Assembly (NCBI RefSeq): GCF_023206395.1
Contig: NZ_CP066149.1
Coordinates: 1 to 64,000, forward strand
From: Vibrio sp. ED004
GTDB taxonomy: Bacteria; Pseudomonadota; Gammaproteobacteria; Enterobacterales; Vibrionaceae
Length of the DNA: 64,000 bases
Direction of reading: 5' to 3'
Part shown: positions 29,341-39,438 of the stretch, piece after piece
How the letters are laid out: every line of letters begins with the position of its first letter
How positions within the stretch are numbered: the stretch's first letter is position 1
Translations under genes and position numbers: made by a program
The notes under the pieces: model-generated
The model's input: the letters and a program-made list of their open reading frames with translations, nothing else
The model's database searches: none
What the model was told of the DNA's origin: nothing

Positions 29341-29557
29341 CACTCTTTCCTTGTTTCGCCGTACATGAGTTAACTTCAAACTCCTTTGTTTATTCGTAGA
29401 CGTATTACTCACGCTTGCTGATTCGTTGTAAATGCAAGTGGCTTGTTAAGTTCAAGCATCGTAATTCGCTTACCTTCGGTTAGTGATCCCAGACATTTCA
29501 TTGACTCGCTCATGTACGGTTTTTTTACTTTTCTACACCACCCAAATGGAGTTGGAT

Positions 29558-30058
29558 ATGTCGGACTTACCAACCAAATTTTTCAGTAAAGAATCTTTGC
29601 TTTCAGGCGATCGTCTCGGAGCTTTGATCTTTATGCTGGCGTGCTTGTGCTACGGCTACCAAACCACCCTGATTCCGCTGTTTCCCGGTGATGAATATGA
29701 ACCCTTTACCGCGAGAACACTGCCTACCCTGCTAACTTTCATCGGTATCGGGTTGTCGCTGATTCTGCTTATGACTGGTCAGCCAGACAAAAAGCTCAAG
29801 TGTGACACCGCACCTTTAAACTGGAAGCTACTGATTGGTTTCTTAGTACTGATGGCATTTTATGGCGTTGGACTGACATATCTTGGCTTCGTTCTAGCAA
29901 CAAGCTTCTTCTTATTGGCGGGCTTTTACCTACTGGGTGAGCGCCGTAAATCTATCTTGTTTGGCGCGTCGTTTCCTTTCGTTATCGCGTTCTTTCTTCT
30001 TTTAACTCAAGGCTTAGATATCTACCTAGAGCCTGGTTTAATCTTCACTCTTTGGTAG
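29558..30058 (+). CDS. tctB: tripartite tricarboxylate transporter small membrane subunit
   Basis: 166 residues from the ATG at 29558 (MSDLPTKFFSKESLLSG), which has GGAG six bases upstream; earlier in-frame starts lack a comparable site. Four hydrophobic segments (for example LGALIFMLACLCYGYQ, then a last pair ending LILLTQGLD-like). Small membrane partner of TctA, as in the classic four-helix TctB. 10 bp before tctA. Confidence 0.9.
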   Translation: MSDLPTKFFSKESLLSGDRLGALIFMLACLCYGYQTTLIPLFPGDEYEPFTARTLPTLLTFIGIGLSLILLMTGQPDKKLKCDTAPLNWKLLIGFLVLMAFYGVGLTYLGFVLATSFFLLAGFYLLGERRKSILFGASFPFVIAFFLLLTQGLDIYLEPGLIFTLW

Positions 30059-30068
30059 GGATAACATT

Positions 30069-31589
30069 ATGTTAGACGGAATTTTACAAGGACTTTCTAC
30101 CGCTGTGATGCCAATGAACATCATGATGGTAATCGTAGGCTGTTTCGTAGGTACCTTCATCGGGATGCTTCCGGGGCTAGGTCCAATCTCAGCCATTGCT
30201 CTGATGATCCCTATCACTTATGGCCTAGACCCATCTTCTGGTCTTATTTTGATGGCCGGTGTTTACTACGGCGCAGTATTTGGTGGTTCAACGTCATCAA
30301 TTTTAATCAATGCTCCGGGTTGTTCTTCTACGGTAGTAACAGCATTCGACGGCTACCCAATGGCGCAAAAAGGCCAAGCTGGTAAAGCCCTTGCCCTTGC
30401 AGCCTATTCTTCTTTTACTGGTGGTACGCTTTCTGCAATTATGTTGTTGATCGCCGCACCAGCTCTAGCAAGCGTGTCATTAAGCTTCCAGTCTTCTGAC
30501 TACTTTGCACTGATGCTATTAGGTTTATCAGCAGTAGCGGCGTTTGCAGGCCCAGGTCAGGTAATCAAGGCTTGGATGATGACTATCTTAGGTTTGATGT
30601 TATCAACAGTGGGTATCGACAAAGGTGTCGGTGTAGAACGTTTCACATTTGGTCTAACGGATCTTATGGACGGATTCAGCTTCCTATTGCTAGCGATGGC
30701 GACGTTCGCATTGGGTGAGACCTTAATGGGCATTCTTAAGCCTGAGCAAGATAACAGCGCTGAAGAAAGCAAAAAGATGTCCGATATTGGCAGTATGAAA
30801 GTGACCAAAGAAGAGTTCAAAGAAGTCGCGCCCGTTTCGATTCGTTCTTCAATTCTTGGCTTCTTTACTGGCGTGCTTCCGGGTGCTGGCGCGACTATCG
30901 CTGCTTTCTTAAGCTACGGCATGGAACGCAGCCTAGCACCAAAAGACAAGCAGAAAGAATTTGGTAAAGGCAGCATTCGTGGTCTTGTGGCTCCTGAATC
31001 AGCAAACAACGCAGCGTCAAGTGGTTCATTTGTACCGCTGTTAACACTCGGTATTCCGGGCTCTGGTACTACAGCAATCATGCTCGGTGCATTGATTGCC
31101 TACGGTATTCAGCCGGGTCCTCGCTTGTTCGTTGAGCATCCAGATGTATTCTGGTCGGTGATTATCTCGATGTACTTTGGCAACATCGTGCTGGTTATCT
31201 TAAACCTACCGTTGATCCCTTACATCTCTAAACTGCTAGCGGTACCAAGAACGGTACTACTGCCAATGATTATTTTCTTCTCAATCACAGGCGTGTACTT
31301 GGTGTCTTTCAACACGATGGATGTGTTTGTGATGCTAATTGTGGCAATGGCGGCGATAGCGTTAAGGCTGGCCAACTTCCCGCTCGCACCGTTACTGCTT
31401 GGCTTCATATTAGGTGGTTTGATGGAAGAGAACTTGAGACGCGCGCTGATGATCAGTGATGGTGAACTCAGCTTCCTTTGGGAACGCCCTATCACCATGA
31501 CCTTCACTATTTTAGCGGTATTGGTTCTCTCTAGTCCGATTCTGGTTAAGCTGTTCAAGAGCTTTAGAGCAAAGCCTGTTGAAGTGTAA
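30069..31589 (+). CDS. tctA: tripartite tricarboxylate transporter large membrane subunit
   Basis: 506-residue polytopic membrane protein with the family's duplicated signatures: GTFIGMLPGLGPISAIALMI, AVFGGSTSSILINAPG, and in the second half GVLPGAGATIAAFLSYG plus NNAASSGSFVPLLTLGIPGSGT. Length is normal for TctA. Forms the sodium- or proton-coupled channel with TctB, fed by TctC. Last gene of the operon, followed by a terminator. Confidence 0.95.
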   Translation: MLDGILQGLSTAVMPMNIMMVIVGCFVGTFIGMLPGLGPISAIALMIPITYGLDPSSGLILMAGVYYGAVFGGSTSSILINAPGCSSTVVTAFDGYPMAQKGQAGKALALAAYSSFTGGTLSAIMLLIAAPALASVSLSFQSSDYFALMLLGLSAVAAFAGPGQVIKAWMMTILGLMLSTVGIDKGVGVERFTFGLTDLMDGFSFLLLAMATFALGETLMGILKPEQDNSAEESKKMSDIGSMKVTKEEFKEVAPVSIRSSILGFFTGVLPGAGATIAAFLSYGMERSLAPKDKQKEFGKGSIRGLVAPESANNAASSGSFVPLLTLGIPGSGTTAIMLGALIAYGIQPGPRLFVEHPDVFWSVIISMYFGNIVLVILNLPLIPYISKLLAVPRTVLLPMIIFFSITGVYLVSFNTMDVFVMLIVAMAAIALRLANFPLAPLLLGFILGGLMEENLRRALMISDGELSFLWERPITMTFTILAVLVLSSPILVKLFKSFRAKPVEV

Positions 31590-31621
31590 ACTTGGCTTAG
31601 CTTAGAAAAACAAAACGAAAT

Positions 31622-31646
31622 AAAGGGAGCCTCAGGCTCCTTTTTC
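31622..31646 (+). terminator. terminator after tctA
   Basis: GGAGCC pairs with GGCTCC across a 3-nt loop, followed by five T. Confidence 0.85.
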
Positions 31647-31769
31647 GTATCAGCTATTTCAAAAAACCACAGCTCTAAGATGATAGCAAACTCACAAACT
31701 CGCACTTTCAAGCCCCACAGCTCTGATATTAATAACAAAATCAAGTAAGGTAGCCAGTCAGTTAACGCA

Positions 31770-32543
31770 TTGGATTCTAAAACTATGGATTGGTTGATTC
31801 TATTCTTGTCAGGCGTGATCGGTGGCGTGTTGAATTCCATTGCAGGAGGAGGCAGCTTCATCACCTTCCCCGCTTTGTTATTCGCCGGCGTCCCTCCGAT
31901 TGCGGCCAACGCGACCAATACCTTTGCTTCATGCGCTGGTTACATCAGTGGTGCTTATGCATTGCGCCATGAAATTCAGTCTGGTACCAAACAACTCAAA
32001 CTCGTTGTTGGGCTATGTGTAATTGGCGGCGGCATTGGTGCATTTTTACTACTACACACGCCAGAAGCGTTGTTTACTCAATCCGTTCCTTGGTTATTGC
32101 TGTTCGCCGCTCTGCTTTTTACCTTTGGTGGCACACTCAATAAATGGCTAAAGAAAGTAACCGCTAAACATAAGCACGCCACCAGCGCAGGCGCGTTCTT
32201 TTCCGCCGTATTACTTTTGATCGTATGTGTTTATGGTGGTTATTTTAATGCAGGCTTAGGCATTGTGACCTTGAGCTACTTGGCACTGGCAGGATATACC
32301 AATATCAACGTGATGAATGGCATCAAATTGTTGGTGTCGGCATGCGCGTCACTCGCGGCAATCGTGTTCTTTGTTGTGAATGGTTCGATTGATTGGCCGT
32401 CAGGCATGGCCGTTTTGTTTGGGACATTGGTCGGTGGTTACTATTCAGCAAAAGTTTCTCGCCGTATTCCTCAACAATATGTTCGTACCACAGTGATCAT
32501 CGCGAGCTTTTTGATCACCGCTTACTTTTTTTATACCAACTAG
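31770..32543 (+). CDS. TSUP (TauE/SafE) family anion permease
   Basis: About 257 residues with 7-8 hydrophobic segments. It has the twin TSUP signatures: SGVIGGVLNSIAGGGSFITF-type in the first half and VYGGYFNAGLGIVTLSYLAL in the second. The family moves sulfite, sulfoacetate, taurine-derived or other small anions outward; the substrate here is not visible. The start is uncertain: TTG at 31770, or ATG at 31785 with GGAT upstream. It sits after the tct operon but beyond its terminator, so it is probably a separate unit. Confidence 0.85.
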   Translation: MDSKTMDWLILFLSGVIGGVLNSIAGGGSFITFPALLFAGVPPIAANATNTFASCAGYISGAYALRHEIQSGTKQLKLVVGLCVIGGGIGAFLLLHTPEALFTQSVPWLLLFAALLFTFGGTLNKWLKKVTAKHKHATSAGAFFSAVLLLIVCVYGGYFNAGLGIVTLSYLALAGYTNINVMNGIKLLVSACASLAAIVFFVVNGSIDWPSGMAVLFGTLVGGYYSAKVSRRIPQQYVRTTVIIASFLITAYFFYTN

Positions 32544-32800
32544 ATTCTATGCCTACTAGGTTTATGCTAACTAGACATTCGGTTCAATAAGGCTTGCAAC
32601 TGGAAAGATAAAGCAAAAAGACTGCACCCTTCTCATACCTGATTCGCTATTTTATTGCTTATAAAATAGCCAGAGCACAATATGTGAGACGAGTCCTTTA
32701 ATTAGTAAATTTGATAACAATTTAGACTGTTTTTTAGCCTTTCTTTTACGGAAAGTAGGATAATTCTCCTGTCGAAAGTGAGACTTCATTAGGAGGCGTT

Positions 32801-32992
32801 ATGAACATTAAACTCGGTCATGTCATGTCATCAAGTCGACTCATTTGCTTTGTCGCTTTTCTTGCTGCCACATTCGCGTGGATTCTAAAAATGCCCGCTC
32901 TGTTTTCTGTGTCAGCGCTATTCTTACTGATCAGCGCCATTGTCTATAGCGTTGACCTTTGGAAGAATCAAAGAAAGAACCGTGAAGCTTAA
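32801..32992 (+). CDS. small two-helix membrane protein
   Basis: 63 residues. A strong AGGAGG stands 5-6 nt before the ATG and a good terminator lies 27 bp after the stop, so I think this is a real gene. Two hydrophobic stretches (about 14-32 and 36-50) with a basic C terminus (WKNQRKNREA). I do not recognise a family. A CTCCT at about 32766 could pair with the AGGAG of the ribosome-binding site. Confidence 0.65.
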   Translation: MNIKLGHVMSSSRLICFVAFLAATFAWILKMPALFSVSALFLLISAIVYSVDLWKNQRKNREA

Positions 32993-33018
32993 GACGAACG
33001 ACTAAAGCTTCACGCATT

Positions 33019-33046
33019 AAAAAAGGAGCACTTAGGCTCCTTTTGT
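33019..33046 (+). terminator. terminator after the small membrane protein gene
   Basis: AAAAGGAGC pairs with GCTCCTTTT across a 6-nt loop, continuing into GTATTT. Confidence 0.8.
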
Positions 33047-33087
33047 ATTTTATGCTTATCGCTTTAGCTGATTAGGCTATTCGATGG

Positions 33088-33186
33088 TTTTTCTAGCGAC
33101 GCTTTTCTGTTGGCAACGCCCTTTTATTAGCGGCACCTTTCTATTAACGACGCCCTTTTACTAGCGACGCCTATCTATTAACGACG
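33088..33186 (-). repeat. degenerate 17-18-bp tandem repeats at the 3' end of the VF530 gene
   Basis: Six units of the form CTTTTxCTARYGRCGCC (plus strand) run from about 33088 to 33186: CTAGCGACGC, CTGTTGGCAACGCC, ATTAGCGGCACC, CTATTAACGACGCC, ACTAGCGACGCC, CTATTAACGACG. The last unit contains the VF530 stop codon and its final Arg codons. The units look like slipped copies of the gene's own end. Confidence 0.7.
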
Positions 33187-33591
33187 AAAGTTACGACCGT
33201 TACCGCCGCGACGCTCTTTAAACGCAGACGCAGCTTTAGCTTGAGAAGCGTGGATAGACTCAACCGTTAGTTCCATTGGCTCACGAGGTTCTAGCCCATG
33301 GCGGAATGTACGTGAACGCGGAGGCATCTGGTACTCAATGTCCGATGCTTTAGGCATGCGCTTGAAACGGTAAAGGTAGAAGTTTTCAACCTTTTCACGA
33401 GCCCATTCGGTTTTCTTCAGGTATTTAACTGCGCTTGCCACTGTAGGCTTAGTATTAAAGCAGTTCATACGCATTGCCGCATCTAAAATTTCCCAACCAT
33501 AATGGTCCACTAATTCAGTGATCATGGTTTCAAGCTTTAAGCCATGTAACGGGTTATTTTGTTGCAGTTCGATTCTTTCTTCTTCAGTCAT
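33178..33591 (-). CDS. VF530 (DUF2132) family DNA-binding protein
   Basis: 137 residues. Residues about 12-75 match the VF530 fold: NPLHGLKLETMITELVDHYG, then a central segment and YLKKTEWAREKVENFYLY. VF530 from Vibrio fischeri has a solved structure and was proposed to bind DNA. The remaining 60 residues form an Arg/Lys-rich tail ending in a GGNGRNFRR-like cluster, which would favour nucleic-acid binding. Short tandem repeats begin at the stop codon. Role in the cell is unknown. Confidence 0.85.
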   Translation of the reverse strand: MTEEERIELQQNNPLHGLKLETMITELVDHYGWEILDAAMRMNCFNTKPTVASAVKYLKKTEWAREKVENFYLYRFKRMPKASDIEYQMPPRSRTFRHGLEPREPMELTVESIHASQAKAASAFKERRGGNGRNFRR

Positions 33592-34019
33592 AACATTACC
33601 TTTATCAAGGCAACTAAAGGCCTTGAATTTACTCTAGAACACCGTCATCACTGACCATTTCTAGCTCAATCACTTGGGCATTACATCCATTGCCCTTATT
33701 TATGCCTTTATGATGGCATAAAGCATACTCGTTATCCTATTTATCTTTGAAATTAATTTCGAATTGGTCACTTAACACCCTACCTTAGCTCGCTATACAG
33801 ACTAAGACATTCTTCAAACAAAACTCCCCCGCAAAAGATATGAGACTGGTTTAACCTAACAAAACTTATAGTAACCGTATGCAAAATCCATGTATTTAGT
33901 GATGACATTAAAGTTTTTCAGTACGCAGTATTACATCTTAATAACACAATGCTATGGTTTTATTGAATATCGAAACGGTAAAAGACCGGATTAAACAATG
34001 ACATAATTATAAGTAAAGG
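33592..34019. other. divergent intergenic region, no gene seen
   Basis: About 430 bp between the divergent VF530 and HD-GYP-like genes. AT-rich; I see no ORF, RNA gene or clear promoter. Confidence 0.5.
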
Positions 34020-35180
34020 TTGGCTTGCCAAATGTTTGACTACTCACATTTCAGTAGAGCAGCGGCCCAAGACAAAGACATCGTCGCCATAGTCGATGAT
34101 CTCTTTCAGCTAGCTCGTGAACACTACCCCATACTATCTCGGCTATCCGTGGTGCTATGCAGTGAAAATAAAGCATCTAATTATTTTGTATCAGATTCAC
34201 TGTGCCAAAACGTCAAGCACCACTACATCGAACAAGAAATCAAACCCAACTCCGCTTTGAGTCGTCTGGCTGAATCATTGGAGACTAGAATTGTTGATGA
34301 CCTCTCTTTGATCAATCCGACGAAGCAAATCTCTCATCTACTCGAGCTCGGTCACCAAAGTAGCTATACAACTCCAATCCACTACCAAGAGAGTAACCTC
34401 GGATTCGTTTTCATCAACGCATCATGCACTGACTTTTTTGCTAAGCAGACAATCCAAAGCGACATCGCCTACCTCACTCAAGCGATTTCGAACCTGTTTG
34501 TACAACTATTCGAACGTCAGCGTCATTTTCAATCCTCTTTAGCGGTCGCTCTAAACATGGGACATGCGCGCGACCCTGAAACCAAAGAACATCTGATTCG
34601 CATGGGAAAATACAGCGAGCAGCTCGCACGTACGCTTTCGCACAGTAACAATTCGATTACCCATCAGTTCGTTCACCGTATTCGCTTATATGCGCCATTT
34701 CACGACATTGGTAAGTACCGAATCCCAGATAACGTGTTATTCAGCACGGGGCGTTTCTCAGAAGAAGAAAGAGCCATAATGAACAACCACACCTTGTATG
34801 GTGAAGAGATGATTAACGATGTGGTGTCACTCTCCCATCATTGCTCTATGTGTTCTGATGAAATTCAGTTTATTAAGAATATTGTGCGTCATCACCACGA
34901 GCGGTTTGATGGTTCGGGGTTACCCGATGGTTTGAGTCATACTGCGATTCCGCTTGAAGCACGAATTGTAACGCTCGCGGATGTGTTTGACGCGCTGATG
35001 AGTAAAAGAGCCTATAAGCACGCATGGTCACTGGAGGAAGTCATGGAGTACATTGAAGCGCACAACGGTTCGATGTTCGACCCTGAATGTGTTGAGGCCC
35101 TTAAACAGAACCTAGACGACTTTATGGCAATTCGAGAGCAATACAACGACGATGTAAAACCTCAAGCTATGATGGCTTAG
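34020..35180 (+). CDS. GAF-like plus HD-GYP-type phosphodiesterase (GLP variant)
   Basis: About 386 residues. An N-terminal half resembles a GAF-type sensory domain (residues about 15-170). The C-terminal half is an HD-GYP domain: HDIGKYRIPDNVL (H228-D229 counting from the TTG), NNHTLYGEEM, VRHHHERFDGSGLPDG and LADVFDALMS. These keep the metal-binding residues, but the GYP triplet reads GLP. Canonical HD-GYP enzymes hydrolyse cyclic di-GMP; substitutions in GYP are known in active and in altered members, so activity is uncertain. The start may be TTG 34020 or ATG 34032; neither has an ideally spaced Shine-Dalgarno. Monocistronic, with a strong terminator downstream. Confidence 0.88.
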   Translation: MACQMFDYSHFSRAAAQDKDIVAIVDDLFQLAREHYPILSRLSVVLCSENKASNYFVSDSLCQNVKHHYIEQEIKPNSALSRLAESLETRIVDDLSLINPTKQISHLLELGHQSSYTTPIHYQESNLGFVFINASCTDFFAKQTIQSDIAYLTQAISNLFVQLFERQRHFQSSLAVALNMGHARDPETKEHLIRMGKYSEQLARTLSHSNNSITHQFVHRIRLYAPFHDIGKYRIPDNVLFSTGRFSEEERAIMNNHTLYGEEMINDVVSLSHHCSMCSDEIQFIKNIVRHHHERFDGSGLPDGLSHTAIPLEARIVTLADVFDALMSKRAYKHAWSLEEVMEYIEAHNGSMFDPECVEALKQNLDDFMAIREQYNDDVKPQAMMA

Positions 35181-35222
35181 CCTGAGTGAATTTCGAATGA
35201 CTTATGCTAAATCGAAGCCAAC

Positions 35223-35252
35223 AAAAAAGGATGCCTATTGGCATCCTTTTTT
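35223..35252. terminator. strong bidirectional terminator between the HD-GYP gene and gnd
   Basis: AAAAAAGGATGCC pairs fully with GGCATCCTTTTTT across a 4-nt loop. Confidence 0.92.
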
Positions 35253-35302
35253 CTATTTACAGCTTAAAGAACAAACACGTTCTTACTGATTCTAACTAAC
35301 GA

Positions 35303-36751
35303 TTATACGTCGTAAGTTGTAGAAGCAGTGTCGCCGCCTGTACCAGTCCAGTTTGTGTGGAAGAATTCACCACGTGGACGGTCAGTACGCTCGTAAGTGT
35401 GAGCACCGAAGTAGTCACGTTGAGCTTGAAGCAGGTTAGCTGGTAGACGTGCTGTTGTGTAACCGTCTAGGAAAGATAGCGCAGAAATCGTACATGGCAT
35501 TGGGATACCAGACTCTAGAGATTTCGCTGCTACTTTACGCCATGCTACTAGGCTGCCTTGTAGGATGTTTTTGAAGTACTCGTCAGAACCTAGGAACGCG
35601 ATGTCTGGGTTTGCTTCGTACGCATCACGGATGTTGCCTAGGAATGCAGAACGGATGATACAACCACCACGCCACATTAGTGCTACGTTACCGTAGTTTA
35701 GGTCCCAGCCGTTTTCGTTCGACGCTTCACGCATTAGCATGAAACCTTGAGCGTAAGAAATGATCTTAGAAGCCAGTAGAGCTTGACGTAGTGCATCAAC
35801 CCACTCTTGCTTGTCGCCTTCAACTGGAGTGATTGTTTTCTCAAACAAAGCTTCAGCTTCAACACGTTGGTCTTTAAGAGCAGACAGGCAACGAGAGAAT
35901 ACAGACTCAGAGATTAGAGTTAGTGGGATACCTAGGTCTAGTGCGTTGATACCCGTCCACTTACCAGTGCCTTTTTGGCCTGCAGTGTCTAGGATCTTCT
36001 CAACTAGCGCTTCACCGTCTTCATCTTTGTAGCCAAGGATGTCAGCAGTGATTTCAACTAGGTAGCTGTCTAGCTCAGTCTTGTTCCAGTCAGCGAATAC
36101 TGCTTGCATCTCGTCAGCAGACATACCTAGGCCATCTTTCATGAACTGGTATGCTTCAGTGATAAGCTGCATGTCACCGTATTCGATGCCGTTGTGTACC
36201 ATCTTAACGAAGTGACCAGCACCGTCGTTACCAACCCAGTCACAACAAGGCTCACCAGCGTCAGTTTTTGCAGAGATACCTTGGAAGATTGGCTTAACCG
36301 CTTCCCAAGCTTCAGCCGCGCCGCCTGGCATGATTGAAGGACCGAAACGAGCACCTTCTTCACCACCAGAAACACCAGTACCGATGAAGTGGATGCCTTT
36401 CTCACGACAATGCGCTACACGACGGTTAGTGTCTGGGTAGTTAGTGTTACCACCATCAATGATGATGTCGCCTTCGTCTAGAAGTGGGATTAGGTTTTCG
36501 ATGAACGTGTCTACAACGTCACCAGCACGAACCATAAGCATCACTTTACGTGGCGCTTCTAGCTTCTCAACTAGCTCTTCTAGAGAGTAAGCACCAACAA
36601 TGTTAGTACCTTTAGCTGGGCCTTCTAGGAACTCGTCTACTTTCGCAGCAGTACGGTTGTGAGCCACAACTTTGAAGCCGTGGTCGTTCATGTTTAGGAT
36701 AAGGTTCTGACCCATTACTGCTAGGCCAATTACACCGATATCACCTTTCAT
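35303..36751 (-). CDS. gnd: 6-phosphogluconate dehydrogenase (decarboxylating)
   Basis: Oxidises 6-phosphogluconate to ribulose-5-phosphate with CO2 release and NADPH. 482 residues. The Rossmann motif is IGVIGLAVMGQNLILNMNDHG-like, with FIGTGVSGGEEGARFGPSIM and GHFVKMVHNGIEYGDMQLI as catalytic signatures. AAGGAG is upstream of the ATG. Last gene of zwf-pgl-gnd, 29 bp after pgl. Confidence 0.98.
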   Translation of the reverse strand: MKGDIGVIGLAVMGQNLILNMNDHGFKVVAHNRTAAKVDEFLEGPAKGTNIVGAYSLEELVEKLEAPRKVMLMVRAGDVVDTFIENLIPLLDEGDIIIDGGNTNYPDTNRRVAHCREKGIHFIGTGVSGGEEGARFGPSIMPGGAAEAWEAVKPIFQGISAKTDAGEPCCDWVGNDGAGHFVKMVHNGIEYGDMQLITEAYQFMKDGLGMSADEMQAVFADWNKTELDSYLVEITADILGYKDEDGEALVEKILDTAGQKGTGKWTGINALDLGIPLTLISESVFSRCLSALKDQRVEAEALFEKTITPVEGDKQEWVDALRQALLASKIISYAQGFMLMREASNENGWDLNYGNVALMWRGGCIIRSAFLGNIRDAYEANPDIAFLGSDEYFKNILQGSLVAWRKVAAKSLESGIPMPCTISALSFLDGYTTARLPANLLQAQRDYFGAHTYERTDRPRGEFFHTNWTGTGGDTASTTYDV

Positions 36752-36780
36752 TATTTATATCTCCTTGCGGCTATTCGCAC

Positions 36781-37497
36781 TTATGCGATAGCACTTGCTG
36801 CATTTGAATCTAGGAACCACTCTGTCTCGCCAGTTTTAGACTGGATTTTCGCTGCCGGGTAAGGCAACTCTGAAGCAGGAGTAGTATGAATTTCTTTAAC
36901 GATCTCAACTTTACCTGCACCCAGTACTAGGTAGCTGATTCGTTTAGCTGCTTCTAAAACTTTTGCTGTTTTAGAAACACGGATTTGACCAGACTCAGGG
37001 TGAGAAGCCAGTACAGACAGGTTCTCATCTTGGTAGTTGGTTGCACCCGGGAATAGTGAAGCTGTGTGACCGTCTGCGCCAACACCTAGCAGAATCCAAT
37101 CGAAAACTGGCGTGCCGTTTTCTGTTGGGATTACGTCTGCCATCTCTTTTGCGAAACGCTCTGCTTCTGCTTTCGGTTCATCTTCACCACGAATGCGGTG
37201 GATGTTTTCAGCAGGAAGGTTCACTTGAGTAAACAACAGCGCGTTAGCTTCACCGAAGTTGCTTTCAGCGTCGTCTGGTGCAACGCAACGTTCGTCGCCC
37301 CACCAGAAGTGAAGGTTATTCCATTGAATGCCTTCAGCGTATGGTGCTTGAGCTAAAAGCTTGAAAAGCATTTTTGGCGTGCTGCCACCCGACAATGAAA
37401 TGTGAACAGGTTTACCCTGCTCGCTGTACGCTTTCATTTCATTTGCTAGAGTTTCAACAACCAATTCTGGCGTTGCAAAGATCTTGTGATTGATCAT
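36781..37497 (-). CDS. pgl: 6-phosphogluconolactonase
   Basis: Hydrolyses 6-phosphogluconolactone. DevB-type Pgl with [22 protein letters not shown] and [18 protein letters not shown] start at the ATG at 37497 ([13 protein letters not shown]), whose ATGA overlaps the zwf stop. This makes coupled translation likely and gives about 238 residues, the family norm. The longer open frame upstream overlaps zwf and looks like a shadow. Confidence 0.96.
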   Translation of the reverse strand: MINHKIFATPELVVETLANEMKAYSEQGKPVHISLSGGSTPKMLFKLLAQAPYAEGIQWNNLHFWWGDERCVAPDDAESNFGEANALLFTQVNLPAENIHRIRGEDEPKAEAERFAKEMADVIPTENGTPVFDWILLGVGADGHTASLFPGATNYQDENLSVLASHPESGQIRVSKTAKVLEAAKRISYLVLGAGKVEIVKEIHTTPASELPYPAAKIQSKTGETEWFLDSNAASAIA

Positions 37498-38999
37498 AGT
37501 TCGCAGTAATCCGTGTCTGTTAAGTTTTTGCATGGGAAACGCCATGCGCGGCCATCACGTTGCAGCAGTTCATCTGCTTCCTGTGGGCCCCAAGTACCAC
37601 AAGCATAGCCAAACAGTGCTTGAGGATCTTGCTTGAAGTCTAAGATTGGTTGAACGTACTTCCAACACGCTTCTACTGCATCAGTACGTGCAAACAGAGT
37701 TGCATCACCGTTAAGTGCATCAAGAAGAAGACGTTCGTAAGCCGTTAGCATTTGAGTTTCAGGCAAGTCAGAGTAAGAGAAGTTCATTTTCACTTCTTTT
37801 GCTTTGAAGCCTGCACCCGGCTCTTTCAAGCCAAAGCTCATCTGAATACCTTCGTCCGGTTGGATGCGGATAATCAGTTTGTTTTCTGGTGCATCTTGAC
37901 CAAATACTGGGTGTGGCGTGTTCTTAAAGTGAATCACGATCTCCGTTACGCGCGTTGGTAGGCGTTTACCTGTACGAACGTAGAAAGGAACACCATTCCA
38001 GCGCCAGTTATTGATGTGTGCTTTAAGACCAATGTACGTTTCAGTACGAGAATCGTCTGCTACACCCGGCTCTTCACGATAACCAAGCAAGTGCTGGCCG
38101 CGAACGTCTGAAGCTGTGTATTGACCAAGAACGAGATCTTTACGTAGGTCATCTTCCTCAAGAGGTTTCAGACACTGAAGTACTTTAACCACTTCGTCAC
38201 GAATAGAATCAGCATTGATTTGAGCAGGTGGTTCCATACCAACCATTGCTAACACTTGTAGCAGGTGGTTTTGGAACATGTCACGAACTGCGCCAGAACC
38301 GTCGTAGTATCCGCCACGCTCTTCAACGCCAAGGAACTCAGCACCTGTGATTTCAACGTATTCAATAAAGTTACGGTTCCACAGAGGTTCAAACATCGCG
38401 TTTGAGAAACGAAGCACTAGAAGGTTTTGTACCGTTTCTTTACCAAGGTAGTGGTCGATACGGTAAATCTGGTGTTCTTGGAAGTGATGATGGATCTCTT
38501 CATCTAACGCTTGAGCAGAAGCTAGGTCGTAACCAAATGGCTTCTCGATGATCAGACGGCGCCAGCCGTTCCTTTCATCGTTTAGGCCATGCGCAGCAAG
38601 GTTTGCTGGGATCACACCGTACAAGCTTGGCGGCGTTGCCAAGTAGAACAGTGTGTTATGGTTTTCGAATTGGTAGTCTTGCTCAAGCTTGTCTAGACGT
38701 TGTGCTAAACGAGCGTAATCTTCGACATCTGAAGTGTTGATCGCTTGGTAATGCAAATGTTCAATAAATGCATTCAGCGTCTCAGGTTCAGTTTGTTCCA
38801 TTTCCTGAAGAGACTTCTTCAGCTTCTCACGGTAAGACTCATCGCTGTACTCAGTACGGCTCACTCCAAGAATCGCAAAGGATTCTGGTAGTTGATTGCT
38901 AGCATACAGGTGGTACAAAGCAGGAATTAACTTGCGGTAAGTTAGATCTCCCGACGCACCAAAAATAACGATGCTGCTGTTTTCAGGTATTACCATCAT
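37494..38999 (-). CDS. zwf: glucose-6-phosphate 1-dehydrogenase
   Basis: First, NADP-dependent step of the pentose phosphate pathway. [18 protein letters not shown] is the cofactor-binding motif, and [14 protein letters not shown] the substrate-binding and catalytic one. About 501 residues from the ATG pair at 38999/38996, behind AGGA. An open extension to 39050 has no matching Shine-Dalgarno. First gene of zwf-pgl-gnd. Confidence 0.97.
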   Translation of the reverse strand: MMVIPENSSIVIFGASGDLTYRKLIPALYHLYASNQLPESFAILGVSRTEYSDESYREKLKKSLQEMEQTEPETLNAFIEHLHYQAINTSDVEDYARLAQRLDKLEQDYQFENHNTLFYLATPPSLYGVIPANLAAHGLNDERNGWRRLIIEKPFGYDLASAQALDEEIHHHFQEHQIYRIDHYLGKETVQNLLVLRFSNAMFEPLWNRNFIEYVEITGAEFLGVEERGGYYDGSGAVRDMFQNHLLQVLAMVGMEPPAQINADSIRDEVVKVLQCLKPLEEDDLRKDLVLGQYTASDVRGQHLLGYREEPGVADDSRTETYIGLKAHINNWRWNGVPFYVRTGKRLPTRVTEIVIHFKNTPHPVFGQDAPENKLIIRIQPDEGIQMSFGLKEPGAGFKAKEVKMNFSYSDLPETQMLTAYERLLLDALNGDATLFARTDAVEACWKYVQPILDFKQDPQALFGYACGTWGPQEADELLQRDGRAWRFPCKNLTDTDYCEL

Positions 39000-39438
39000 C
39001 TTTCCTATAAAAACAAGGTTTTTAGTATTCGCCAACGGTATCAGCGACATACGAAAATAGATAATAGGTCTTAGCTATTACATCAATAGCGAGTGCCTAT
39101 TACACTTGAGAATGCGTTTGGTAAACGAGGGTGAATGCTATCACCTCTATTCGGGACAGTATTGTCTATGAGTATTTGATTTACATCAACCACTGTGAAA
39201 GCAATCGATTAAATATTGACTCATTTCGAACAAATTCTAATCGATAGCTGAGTTCACAAAGGTAGAAATAGCAGCAAATCGGCATTCTCAAACATTGTAG
39301 TCAAGAAAGAATGGCATCTGGTCTGTGGAGTGACTTGTGGATGTTAAAAAGGAAACTAAAACCAGCTTATTCAACTGGTTTTACAGTTTATTGGGAATGT
39401 AAAGGCGTCTTCGGATGAATATAGCTTTTCGTATTGCC
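39000..39438. other. intergenic region upstream of zwf
   Basis: 439 bp holding the zwf promoter and the 3' end of the response-regulator transcript. A terminator hairpin lies at 39358-39382. Nothing else is clear. Confidence 0.5.
39358..39382. terminator. hairpin terminator after the response regulator
   Basis: AAAACCAG pairs with CTGGTTTT across a 9-nt loop; symmetric A and T runs allow use on either strand. Confidence 0.6.

Noticed and set aside
33088..33186. CRISPR-like array
   Set aside because: Units are only 17-18 bp, degenerate, and lack unique spacers.
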